NCBI GenBank assembly: GCA_950022655.1
Contig: OX465584.1
Location: 50,636,723 to 50,700,722, forward strand
Source: Alentia gelatinosa
Taxonomy: Eukaryota; Annelida; Polychaeta; Phyllodocida; Polynoidae
Direction: 5' to 3'
DNA: 64,000 bases
Of this stretch, positions 39,039 through 50,136 are shown in pieces. The position numbers and the translations under genes are program-made. The notes under the pieces were generated by a model that worked only from the letters and a program-made list of their open reading frames with translations, was not told the origin of the DNA and made no database searches. Numbering within the stretch: the first letter of the stretch is position 1; each line of letters opens with the position of its first letter.

Positions 39039-40599
39039 CAGGGGCATACCCAGAATTTTGTTTTGGGGGGGCAAGGGGTTTGACAAGGGACCAACTAAGA
39101 AGACCCTCCTGTGGGGTACCTGGGCAAAGCCGGATGGGGGGTTACACATCTTAGGGTATCTGGATACATTGCTAGGGTTCTAGCAGCAAACCCCTCCCTG
39201 GGGGTCCAGGGGGTAATGCCCCTAGAAGACCTTGTATCATAAACATTCTATAAGCTATTTTGGTTCAGGGAGGGGGTTACATGTGTTAAGCTATCTGGGA
39301 ATATTATCAGAGGTCTAGCAGCAAGGCCCCTCATGGTGGTCCAGGGGGCAAAGCCTCAAGGATCACCTTGGACTATTGACAGAGGTTTAGTAAAACCCCT
39401 CGAAAACATTTTGATTTCATAGATTACACAAGCTGTCTCCAGGTTTTTGTCTCAGGGAGGGGGACATACATACCTAAGACAAAGTACCAGGGGTCCTTAT
39501 ACCTGACACTATCTGGGAATATTGCTAGGGGTCCAGTGGCAAAGCACCAGTTGGGAGGGGGTCTGGGTGGCAAAGCTTCTGGAAGAATTTGGATTTTCAT
39601 AAATTATACATCTTAGAGATGTGTTATGTAGAGGGTGAGCCATACACCTGAGATAACATAAGTAACTTGCCCCAGGTCCAGCAGCAAAACCCCTGGCGGG
39701 GATCTAGGAGACAAAGCCTCAAGATTCTCATGGGATTTAGATTTTATACAAGCTGTATCCAGGATTTTGATTGAGGGAGTGGGGATCGTTACACACCTGA
39801 GACTACCTGGAATGCTGCTAGAGGCCTATTAGCATAGCCCATCTGGGAGGTCCAGGGGGCAAACCTCCTGGGAGCACTTTGGTTTCAGATCTTATCTATA
39901 TAATCTATATCCATGACTTTGTTTCAGGAGAGGGTTACACAACTGAGACTAAGTCTAGGGGCTAAGTCACTGCTTTGGGATCCAGGGGCTATAGCCCCTG
40001 AAGTATTGATGTTACCTTATTGACATAGGGGTCAAAGGGGTGAATCCAGGGGAAGCATTTAAATTTTATAGATCATAGAAGTTGCTCCTAGGATATTAGT
40101 TTGGCCAGGGGATTTACACAATTGAGACAACCTGGGAAGACCAGAGGTGATCTAGGAGACACTCCTGGAGGATCAGGGGGCAAAGCCCATGGAATATTTA
40201 GGATTTTATAGATTATATAAGGTGTTCCCAGTATTTTGTCCCAGGTTGGGTTTGGTACACACTTGGAACTGGTTCCAGCAACGTAGCTCCTCCTGGGGGT
40301 CATGGGGTGAAGCCCCTGGAAGCAGTTGGATTTCTAGATTGCTAGGGGTTCTGTGGCATTACCTCTCTGGTGAAGCCCTAGAATCTATCTTCAGTGAGGG
40401 GGGGGAGGGTCACACAATCTCGGAAAATATCCAAGGGTCCAACAGCAAAGCCTATCCTGGGGGTCCAGGAGGCAAAGCTCCTTGAAGTACTCTCATTCTA
40501 CCCATTATACTTAGGGGAAGGGTCTTTACATACCTGAAATAACATGGGAAGATTGCCAAGGGTCCAGTTGCAAGAACCCATCTGGGAGGTCCATCTGAG
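39039..40599 (+). repeat. satellite-like block, unit 5
   Basis: 1,561 bp, the same structure as the block at 18510. It is the last such block; none follows mucin exon 6. Confidence 0.85.
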
Positions 40600-43500
40600 T
40601 TGTGTCCTTTCAAATTGTAGTTTGAGTTTTATTTTGTTATCTAAGATTATTCCCAGAATTCTAGAACTTGGAACTGTGATAAGTAATAAACTGGAGTCAT
40701 GCAGTGTAAAATAAGCATTTTTAGCTGGTTTCCAAATACCATCTATGGACCTGTATGTCTAACACAAGGGAGAGAGGTATTGACCAGTTTCATTATCAAG
40801 ACATTGGCACTTCGGCAGCATTTATCCAGGGAATATTTGTTTGAGTTTTGATATATATTTCCTTTATTTTTAAGAGGACTTTATTTCCTTCATAGTATAC
40901 AATCGGCTAGTTTTACACTTATCGTTTAGGCTGATTCACAGTATGACATTTCTCTTATACTTTCTACCGTGGTCATTTTTGCTAGCCCTGCTCCTGATTT
41001 GTTTTTGTTGTTGTATGGAAAAGAATTGAGTTGCTACAACCTGACTACCTATAGAGGGAAACTATTTTCCGGTGAGCAAAAGTTCAAAGTTACAAGGTAA
41101 AGGTTGGAAAAAATTGCTGCCCAAGGCCTCGACCACAGCAGTAATTTTTCCGAGCCTTACCGAGTAACTTTGACTTTTGGTTATGGGTACTTGGTTTTCC
41201 TATTCCTATATACCTTCAAATATCGATAAAAATGGTTATTTCTTTACCTATGATAGCCCCAAGAATAATGGCCGCCCTTTTTGAATAACTGCAACAGCTA
41301 TGTTTTCGGCCCGGCGCTCTTTATATCACATGGTCAGCCCAGGACGAAAACATCAGCCCAGGACGAAAACATCACTCTCACTACATAACTTATAATTACT
41401 GCACCCCAGAAGCAGTTTGTAACTATAGAGTGTTCGAAAATGGGTATAAATATAAATATATATAAGAATTCCTGATACTCTAGATTGATCTTTACAAGTC
41501 AATGTGCAATATTTACTACGCATACACTTGATAAAACCTTTCATAACACAGAGATATTCTTGATTTTTCTCTCTATAGTCCTTCATGTTCACCTCATGTG
41601 ATATGTGCTATTGTTTATGTTTACTAGTAACTTTTGATATACATATTCACTGTCTGTCATTTGTTTTTTGCTTTTTTTTATCTTCCTGACCTTTTCAATA
41701 TATTTACATTCAATATTAGGTTTATTTATTACAGCTGATGCAGATACACTCACAGAGTCTATGATTGCAACAACACAACATATTACACAACATACAGCAA
41801 CATTGACAGAATCATCTTCCAAATCGGCATCCAATACAACTTTAATAACTTTAAAAGAAACTACTGGTGTAAGTTCTATATTAGAACACATTTCAACAGA
41901 TGCAGCAACATCAAGAGAATCACCTACAACATTGCCATCTGAACTTTCATCTGATGAAGATACAACAACAAAGACTGAGATATCTGCCTTTGAACTGACA
42001 AATCAACCTTATTCAACATCTTCTGTAATAGCATCCACGTCGTCTAGGCCAGTACCTGAAACGTCTACAGATATTACAATGGGGGATATCTCATCAGCTA
42101 TGAATCCCTCACAATTTCCAACTACGGATTCCAATTATATGGCAACTGCTGTAATTACATCAATAGAGTCCCAAATATCACCAGTTACAGGATCTATTGC
42201 TATGAGTTCTATGTTAGAAGACATCACAACAGATGCAGCAATATCAAAAGAATCAACTTCAACATTGCCATACGAACCAAGTTCATTGACCTCAACAAGC
42301 AATGATGCAGCCAGAGCTTCACAGACCATGACATTGCCAGATCCTTCATCTGATGAAGTTACAACGACTCATATTGTGACATCTTCATTGGAATTGTCAA
42401 ATCAACCTCATTCAGTGTCGTTTGAGCTTGGAACCACGTCATCTAGGACAGTCACTGAAACATCAGTAGATATTACAATGCAAGATATCTCTTCAGCTAT
42501 GAAAACATCAAGTCAATTTCCATTGACAGAGTCTGATTATATAGCATCTTCTGTTATTACAGCAATAGATTCCCAAATATCATCGGTAAAAGAAACTACT
42601 GGTGTAAGTTCTATATTAGAACACATTTCAACAGATGCAGCAACATCAAGAGAATCACCTTCAACATTGCCATCTGAACCTTCATCTGATGAAGATACAA
42701 CAACAAAGACTGAGATATCTGCCTTTGAACTGACAAATCAACCTTATTCAACATCTTCTGTAATAGCATCCACATCGTCTAGGCCAGTACCTGCAACATC
42801 TGCAGATATTACAATGGGGGATATCTCTTCGGCTATAAATCCCTCACAATTTTCAACAACAGATCCTGATTATATGGCAACTCCTGTAATTACATCAATA
42901 GAGTCCCAAATATCATCAGCTACAGGATCTATTGCTATAAGTTCTATGTTAGAAGACATCACAACAGATGCAGCAATATCAAAAGAATCAACTTCAACAT
43001 TGCCATACGAACCAAGTTCATTGACCTCAACAAGCAATGATGCAGCCAGAGCTTCACAGACCATGACATTGCCAGATCCTTCATCTGATGAAGTTACAAC
43101 TCATATTGTGACATCTTCATTGGAATTGTCAAATCAACCTCATTCAGTGTCGTTTGAGCTTGGAACCACATCATCTAGGACAGTCGCTGAAACATCAGTA
43201 GATATTACAATGCAAGATATCTCATCAGTTATAAAAACATCAACTCAATTCCCATTGACAGAATCTGATTATTTAGCAACTTCTGTTATTACAGCAATAG
43301 ATTCCCAAATATCATCGATAAAAGAAACTACTGGTGTAAGTTCTATATTAGAACACATTTCAACAGATGCAGCAACATCAAGAGAATCACCTTCAACATT
43401 GCCATCTGAACCTTCATCTGATGAAGATACAACAACAAAGACTGAGATATCTGCCTTTGAACTGACAAATCAACCTTATTCAACATCTTCTGTAATAGCA

Positions 43501-45714
43501 TCCACGTCGTCTAGTCCAGTACCTGTAACGTCTGCAGATATTTCAATGGGGGATATCTCTTTGGCTCTAAATATGTCACAATATTCAACAACAGATCCTG
43601 ATTATATGGCAACTCCTGTAAGTATATCAATAGAGTCCCAAATATCATCCGTAAAAGAATCTATTGGTGTAAGTGCCACATTACAGCACATTACAACAAA
43701 TATGGCAACATCAAAGGAATCAACTTCAACATTGCCATATGAACCAAGTTCATTGACCTCAACAAGCAATGATGCAGCCAGAGCTTCACAGACCATGACA
43801 TTGCCAGATCCTACATCTGATGAAGCTACATCAACTCATATTTTGATATCTTCATTGGAATTGTCAAATCAACCTCATTTAATGTCTTTTGAATTTGCAA
43901 CCACATCTGCAATAATTGCAACTCATACAATTGGAGATTTCTCTCTATCACTGAAAACATCTACACAATTTCCAATAACAGGTTCTGATCAGACAACTCC
44001 TCCTCGCTTTGTATCAATAGATTCTGATATGTCATCAGCAGAGGAAACTCTTGATACCATAATGACAGAAAATATTTTCAAATTTGCAGCAACATCAACA
44101 GATTCACCTTTAATATTATATTCACTCTCAAACATATCTGACTCAATAAGCAATGATGCAAGCAGGATGCTACAGAATATGAGCATGCCTGAAATTTCAT
44201 CTGATGACGCTGATATTAAAACATCAACATTGGAATTGACAAATCAGTTATATTCAACATTATTGGAAGTGACAGTCACATCATCTGAGATGGTAGCTGT
44301 AACATTTGCAGATGATACAACTGGGGATAAGACTTCCGTTATAGAAACATCGACACGATTTTCACCAGCGCATTACAATCAGATGGCTACTCCTGTAATT
44401 ACGTCAATAGATCCTTATACAATGTCAGCAGTAGAATCTACTCATGTTAGCACTACAAAACCACAAAACATTACAACAGATGAAACAACATCAACAAATT
44501 CACTTTCAGGATTTCAATCGAACACAAACAATGATTCAACCAGTGTACCACAGCTAATGAGCATAGCAGAAATTTATTCCAGTACTGCTTCGACAACACA
44601 GATTGAGACCTTTACTTGGGATGTGACAAATCAGATTATTTCAATATCATTTGAAGTGACCAGTACGTTGTCAGAGACGGTATCTGCAACGTCTGCAAAT
44701 AATACAACTAGAGATAACATATCAGCTCCACAAACCTCTACACAATTTTCAACAATGGGCTCTCTCCAGATAGATACTCCTCTCCTAACATCACTAGATT
44801 TTGATATATTATTGTCAGAAATATCTTCTCATTTTAGTTCTACAATATTACAAGATATTACAATAGAGGCAATCACATCAATAGAATTACCTTCGGAATC
44901 AGCATCTAAAACAACTTCATTGACTTCAACCGGCAATAATGCGACTGTTGTAGAGCAGGACATGAGTATGCCTGAAATGTCATCTAATGAAGCTACATCA
45001 ACTCAGATTCCGACATCCTCCTTGGAATTGACGAATCAGATTGAATCAACATCATCTGAAGTGACAACCACAGATTCGATGACAGTAGTTGTGAAATTCT
45101 CAGATAACAAAACTGGAGATGCGACTTCAGTTATACAACCGCCAACACAATTGTTTACAACAGATTACGACCGGACGGCTTTTCCTATTCTTGCATCAAC
45201 AAATTCTGATTTATCATTAACAGAGGAATCTTCTGATGTTAATGACGCAACATCACAAGGTATTACTGTAAATTGTAGATCTCTTACCTACACATCCTGC
45301 AGCATCACAAATCACTCAACACGAGAGCTAGACTAGATTTGTTCTGATTTCTTTATTTTCATCACACCTTAATATATTACATTTTTGGTGCCTGCCCAAG
45401 GCTTTCTATCTCACTTGGCTACAGTCCGCTCCTTTCCTGATTCAATGCCTCTCAGCTCTAAAGTCATTACTTCTGACCTTCATCCTCTTTCTTAACCGTA
45501 TCCCCTAATCTTTCTTTAACATTGCTTCTTACTTCTACAACACATTGTTGAGGGAAAGTAAGTAGATACTTAGTTTTAGCGATCATCAGTCTTACTATAC
45601 AATCAGCCCAGATTTCTTAGATGTGGGCTTAAATACAAATATGTTTCCAGAATCTAATGGTTAATCTTTAGCGGTTATCGCCTGAAGGACCGTAACCGAT
45701 ATTGATATGGTATT
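40600..45714 (+). repeat. tandem segment unit 6 (diverging right edge)
   Basis: The left part, up to about 43500, is nearly identical to the other units. The rest of the exon and the 0.45 kb after it are clearly diverged, and homology ends at about 45714 inside the hairpin arm described for 17936-18055. It has no satellite block. This looks like the ancestral right border of the array. Confidence 0.9.
41735..45259 (+). CDS. mucin exon 6 (three double repeats plus diverged repeats)
   Basis: 3,525 nt (1,175 codons), phase 1 to phase 1, the longest exon. The first part (to about 43500) repeats the homogenised units. From there, four to five further repeats of about 134 residues have drifted, keeping the frame T-L-E-L-T-N-Q, F-E-V-T-T-S-S-E, T-G-D, S-T-Q-F-S-T, A-T-P-V-I-T-S-I-D and I-T-T. 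N-glycosylation sequons (such as N-N-T-T, N-I-S) become more frequent in the diverged part. The exon-end signature S-L-T-E-E-S-S-D-V-N-D-A-T-S-Q is conserved. It has no cysteines and is a mucin-type stalk. Confidence 0.9.
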
Positions 45715-46035
45715 GAAAAACATCAGTTTTCCAGTAATCTTCTGGTTCGTTTTCCATAATTCTACAATGATTCAGCATTTTGAATCCAGTTTATTGAAAG
45801 AAAGCAAACGACCGCCGATGCCGTTGCCAGAATGTAATTCCGGAAGTGCCATACAGAAATCTTTAGGGAACGGCATGTATGGCACTGCTCAGACAGAAAA
45901 CGTATATAATGAAATACAATACACAACGCTGCACGTATACATATATTCATCCATAATGCATTTCTGTTCATATTGCAATGTCCTATTCGGCATTCTCTTC
46001 GTTTGACTAATTACATTCATTTTATATTGCAACAG

Positions 46036-47934
46036 ATGCTGCAACATCAACAGAACCTCCTTTAGGATTGGGAACGAACAGTATCTCTGAAACTTCATAC
46101 AAAGAAGTGATAACAACATCAAGTGATCTTGAGGCATCTGAATCGGTTTTATCAAATCAAATAGATTCAATATCATTTGAAATGACAATCACACCATCTG
46201 ACCCAGTAGCTACAATATCTGCAAATAATACAATATGGGATAATTCTTCTGCCATAGAAACATCAACAAAATTGTCAACAATAGATGATAATCAAATAGC
46301 TACTCCTGTTATTACATCAACTGACTCATATATGTCGCTACCAGAAGAATCTACTGATGACATTTCTATAATATCACAAGATATTACAACAGATTCAGCG
46401 GCATCAAGAGAATCACTGTCAGGATTGGCAACCAACACAACGTCCTCGACCGATACAAACAGTGAACCAACTACTGGACCAGAGATTATGAGTACGTCAG
46501 AAACTTTATATGAGGAAGCTAATACAACAAAGACTGAACTCGAGGCATCTGACTTGAACTTGACAAAGCAAATAGAGTCAACATCATTTGAAATGAAAAT
46601 CACATCATCTGAGACAGCAGTTGCAGCATCTACAGATATTACAACTGGGGATAATTCTTCTGTTATAGAAACATCGATACAATTTTCATCAGCAGATTAC
46701 CATCAGACTGTTGCTCCTGTTACTGCATCAACAGATTCTGATATGCAATCCGAAGATGAGTCTACTGATGATTATGGCACAATTTCACCAGATATTACAA
46801 CAAATGCAGCAACATTGACAGAATTACCATCAGAATTGGCAACCAACACAACATCATCCACCAATACTAACAATAATGCAACCACTGGACCAGAGACTAT
46901 GAGCATGACTAACACTTTATACGAGGAAGCTAAAAAAGCACAGAGTGAAATCGTGTCATCTGATTTGGAACTGTCATATCAAACAGATTCAGCCCCATTG
47001 ACTGATACACATATTGATACAACAACTGCACCTGAGATTAAAAGTATCTCTGAGACTTTATATGATGAAGCTACAACAGCACAATTAGTAGAGTCAATCA
47101 CACTAACTGAGAAAATAGCTGCAGCAACTGCAGATGATACACCTGGGAACAACTCTTCCACTATAGAAACATCACCACAATTTTCAACAGCAGATTTCAA
47201 TCAGATGGCGACTCCTGTTATTGCATCAACAGATTCTGATATATCATTATCAGAAGAACTTCTTGATGACAGCACTTCAATATCACAAAATATAGCAACA
47301 CATCCAGCAACATCAGCAGAATCAACGTCAGAACTGGCAACCAGTATAACATCCTCGACTGGTACAAACAATGATACAGCCACTGGACATCAGACTATGA
47401 GTATGTATGAAACTTTATACGAGGAAGCTATAAAAACACAGAGTGAACTTGAGGCATCTGACTTGGATTTGCCAAATCAAACATATTCAACATCGTTTGA
47501 AGTGACAATCACATCACTTGAGACAGTAGCTGCAACATTTGCAAATGACACCACTGGCAGTACCTTTTCAGCTGTAGAATCATCATTCGAGGTGACAACC
47601 CTATCTGAGACACAACATTCAACTAAAGATATATTTACACAATCCTCAACAGTGGTTTCTGTTCTGAATGATTCTTCTCAGACGTATAGCTCATCAATTA
47701 CCACTATAAGTAGACCAGAAACTACAACATACCCTACTCTGGTTGATACAACAAATGCACCAGCAACTACAACTGAAATGCCAACTATAGCTGCCACAAA
47801 TAGCTTATCAATTACAACTATGGGAGCAACAGAAACTACAACAGAAACTGCCCCTTTTACAACAAGAAGTGTACCAACAACTACAACTGAATTGCAAACT
47901 ACAGCCGCCACAACTCAATTCACCTGCAACACAG
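46036..47934 (+). CDS. mucin exon 7 (diverged repeats)
   Basis: 1,899 nt (633 codons), phase 1 to phase 1, between ttatattgcaacag and a GTATTA donor. It encodes strongly diverged versions of the same repeat, with recurring E-L-E-A-S-D-L, F-E-M-T-I-T-S-S-E, T-G-D-N-S-S-V-I-E-T-S and T-N-T-T-S-S-T. The repeats give way, from about 47580, to a Thr-rich P-T-S tail ending T-Q-F-T-C-N-T. The single cysteine near the exon end is the first after the mucin array. It is part of the glycosylated stalk that leads into the NIDO domain. An in-frame TTG at 46068 is not a start; the acceptor at 46035 fits the shared phase. Confidence 0.88.
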
Positions 47935-48562
47935 GTATTAATTTTTCTCCATGATTAGACTATCAGTAATCAACAATTCTATAATTTGCAAATGTATATT
48001 ATACGGGGTTATTTCGACTATTGGGTGAAGACAAACTTATTTAATAGTATATATCTGTGGCCTATGTTCTAAGTATACTGCCACCTTCTACGCTGTATTT
48101 ATGGTTGCACTTTGCACACTGTGAAGTCCAAGAATTATGATCATATGAAAAGGTAAATCTTAAGCATTTTTAATGTAAATGATATGAAAGCCGAAAGGTG
48201 TTTTATAGTCATGACAATCATAAATTGTAATGGGTTAGTTCCATTTAGAGGTCATTGCCTTCTATAGATGATATATCATAACACAGTCTTAGGTGTTGTG
48301 AGTTCTTGGTCACTGTTTTGCATTCCACGATCACTTGGAGAACATTTTGTTCAAATGATCTCAACAGTGACAGGGTCAGACTTGTCATACAAGTCTGATA
48401 TCCTTACTGAAACCTTTCAAAAGTAAGAGATATTTGTGACGATGGTTTTTATATATGTATTAACCTTTATCACAAATTTCATAATTTTCTCTAAGGTATA
48501 TAACATACATGTGAGGCACAGTTTAGTTTTTGAATGGGTCTCTATTGGAGCCAACCCTCACC
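47935..48562. other. intron sequence, nothing recognised
   Basis: AT-rich non-coding sequence after mucin exon 7. No exon-like or repeat structure was identified beyond a short tcatacaagtctgat/gtcagacttgt local inversion near 48375-48400. Confidence 0.4.
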
Positions 48563-48814
48563 TGGGAGCTGTTTCACTAGTTTCGTGACATGTCTAGATG
48601 GCGTCTGTGACACCATACAGAGAGATTGGGGTTGACTAGTTTCATGACAACACAAGTAGCTGCCCTTAGGACAAGACAGACCCCAAACAAGGTGTGTCTG
48701 GTTTCATAAGAATTAGACACTAGACTTCGTTTTGTCCGTTCTTGCTTGCACTGTTGGTGTCGCTTATCATGTCTGTCTAACACTTTTGTCACGAAACTAA
48801 TGAAACAGGTCCCA
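48563..48814 (+). mobile_element. short inverted-repeat element, family B (complete copy)
   Basis: The ends TGGGAGCTGTTTCACTAGTT and (complement) TGGGACCTGTTTCATTAGTT, each followed by TCGTGAC, match at 25 of 27 positions. The element is about 252 bp. The interior has no coding content. A truncated relative lies at 11675. The ends resemble family A (ctgtttcaaaagtcg), so the two families may be related. Confidence 0.8.
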
Positions 48815-49195
48815 GAAGGGGTTGTATATGTCTCAATGCTTGTAACTGGCATATTTACATATCTTTACAGTGAATGTTACGAACTGATCACCATCAGTGA
48901 TCAAACCGACAGTGACCAGTTAAAATCAACGGTGACCGAGTCTATGAAATGCTTTCCAATAGATGACCAAAAATGTTGCACTCTTTTTCCATATTAGAAT
49001 GATAAAGATGTCGCTGACCCCTCCGAGCCTGACGGTTCTCATGTCAAACTATTTGGTATAATTTTTTATCTGATATATCCCTTTGCCTTCAGCATCGTGA
49101 TGTATCTAGTCATTGAATTTGATACCACTTATATGTGGCATCACATATATGCCTTTAAAGATGAAGAATTATTATTTTCTGAAAACAGTTACTTA
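48815..49195 (+). other. unexplained open frame with one stop and a hydrophobic segment
   Basis: One plus-strand frame is open for about 127 codons apart from a single TAG (48995-48997). It reads E-C-Y-E-L-I-T-I-S-D-Q-T onward, then a segment D-P-S-E-P-D-G-S followed by about 22 hydrophobic residues (L-F-G-I-I-F-Y-L-I-Y-P-F-A-F-S-I-V-M-Y-L-V-I) and an acidic tail. Its splice phase does not match mucin exon 7. It may be a relic of an inserted gene piece or chance. Confidence 0.2.
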
Positions 49196-49220
49196 TAATT
49201 CCATTCAATTTGATTTTTAG

Positions 49221-49315
49221 GTGACTGCCTATATCCCATTGAAACAGATAATATCAGGAAATTACAGATTGTTTTGCCATTTTCGGTGGATGGCTGTATT
49301 GTCAATGAAATCAAG
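49221..49315 (+). CDS. NIDO domain, first exon
   Basis: 95 nt between ttgatttttag and gtgagc, entered in phase 1 (matching mucin exon 7) and left in phase 0. It encodes G-D-C-L-Y-P-I-E-T-D onward, then L-P-F-S-V-D-G-C-I-V-N-E-I-K. NIDO domains of nidogen, alpha-tectorin and MUC4-type proteins start with an L-Y-P/Y-P-F-G word followed by a hydrophobic strand and a P-F word, which fits. The domain is extracellular and is found next to AMOP and VWD domains in adhesive or mucin proteins. The call leans on the following exons and on gene context. Confidence 0.7.
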
Positions 49316-49647
49316 GTGAGCTTCCACAAAAAATTGTGTTTTATCCCGTAATTTATGTCGACGTGTTTACAGCGCAAACGACTGCTTTTGTGTGACTAGA
49401 ATTGATGGTGCCCTACCTGGGGCGCAGTCTCAGTGAAGTAAGCTTCTCACTGATTGCTTTAATCGTGCACATGATCCCATTTGTCCATTCTATTCATCCT
49501 TTTATCTCACCCCGGTATTTTTCTCCATAGGCTTAACATTAGGAACTCGTTCTCCACGGCCGTGAAATTCGTGTACCCAATACTCAATGGCTAATTGGGT
49601 GATTCATTTTATCAATAAATAATGTTTTACGGGGTGAGAGAAAATCA

Positions 49648-49760
49648 GAAACCCATGAGATAAAAATAACTTGGTAGTGCGCACTCCACCTCGTTTGACC
49701 ACAGGCACTGCGTCAAACTCGGTGGAGTACGGATCAAGTTATTTTCATCTCGTGGGTTTC
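49648..49760. repeat. fold-back (hairpin) element
   Basis: 113 bp: the left arm gaaacccatgagataaaaat plus aacttg pairs with the right arm caagttattttcatctcgtg plus ggtttc. The inner arms actccacctcgtttgac and gtcaaactcggtggagt also pair. The apex is cacaggcactgc. Confidence 0.8.
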
Positions 49761-49900
49761 CTTCTAAGAACTATCCTGTGGGAGGGAAATCGGTCTGAGC
49801 CAGTGATATTCCAGCTCTCTAACGGATTTGGTTTTTGTACTGGGTGTTGAAGGGGACCAGTTGGGGCTTGTTGCTGCCAACTGATGTCTCTGGTGGAACT

Positions 49901-50136
49901 GGGAGCTGTTTCAAAAGTCGGGAGGGTGCTAAACGAGAATACTCATCGCCAATGCGAGAGGCCAACAATGGAACTTGAGGCGTCGCTGTAGAGGTTGAGG
50001 TGCCGCTCTCTATGGGATATTGGTAGTAGTTTTGCCGCCGCTTTGATTTGAGGTACCGCTCACTGTTGTCGGCTTCTCGCTTTCAAAGTGTGACGTGCTG
50101 CTGGCCAGACCTCACTCGACTTTTGAAACAGCTCCC
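49901..50136 (+). mobile_element. short inverted-repeat element, family A (copy 2)
   Basis: The termini gggagctgtttcaaaagtcg are perfect 20-bp inverted repeats (49901-49920 and 50117-50136). The interior, inverted, matches the copy at 10785-11002. No clear target duplication was found. Confidence 0.85.

Larger units (their letters stand above)
35291..40599 (+). repeat. tandem segment unit 5
   Basis: 5,309 bp. It is very close to units 2 and 3 in structure, but its satellite block (39039-40599) carries unit-4-type variants. Like unit 2 it has the one-base deletion just after the exon donor. It therefore appears mosaic. Confidence 0.9.
13721..45714 (+). repeat. head-to-tail array of six mucin-exon segments
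   Basis: The phrase ttgtgtcctttcaaattgta marks the start of each unit at 13721, 20085, 25396, 30711, 35291 and 40600, giving units of 6364, 5311, 5315, 4580 and 5309 bp plus a last one that diverges. Each unit holds about 0.7-1.1 kb of upstream intron, one mucin exon, about 0.9 kb of downstream intron, and (units 1-5) a satellite block of about 1.56 kb. Introns are nearly as similar as exons, which points to recent duplication or continuing homogenisation. Length differences come mainly from the number of internal exon repeats (732/735-bp steps). Confidence 0.95.

Noticed and set aside
14813..43796. Repeated 64-residue minus-strand open frames in the mucin exons (M-V-C-E-A-L-A-A-S...)
   Set aside because: They are antisense shadows of the Thr/Ser-rich repeats, one per double repeat, and follow from codon composition.
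13721..45714. CRISPR-like array or other prokaryotic repeat system
   Set aside because: The repeats are kilobase-scale coding segments with introns in a eukaryotic gene; no short repeat/spacer pattern exists anywhere in the window.
48871..48997. Cysteine-containing stretch after atctttacag as an exon between mucin exon 7 and NIDO
   Set aside because: It needs entry in phase 2, but mucin exon 7 ends in phase 1; it also ends in TAG.
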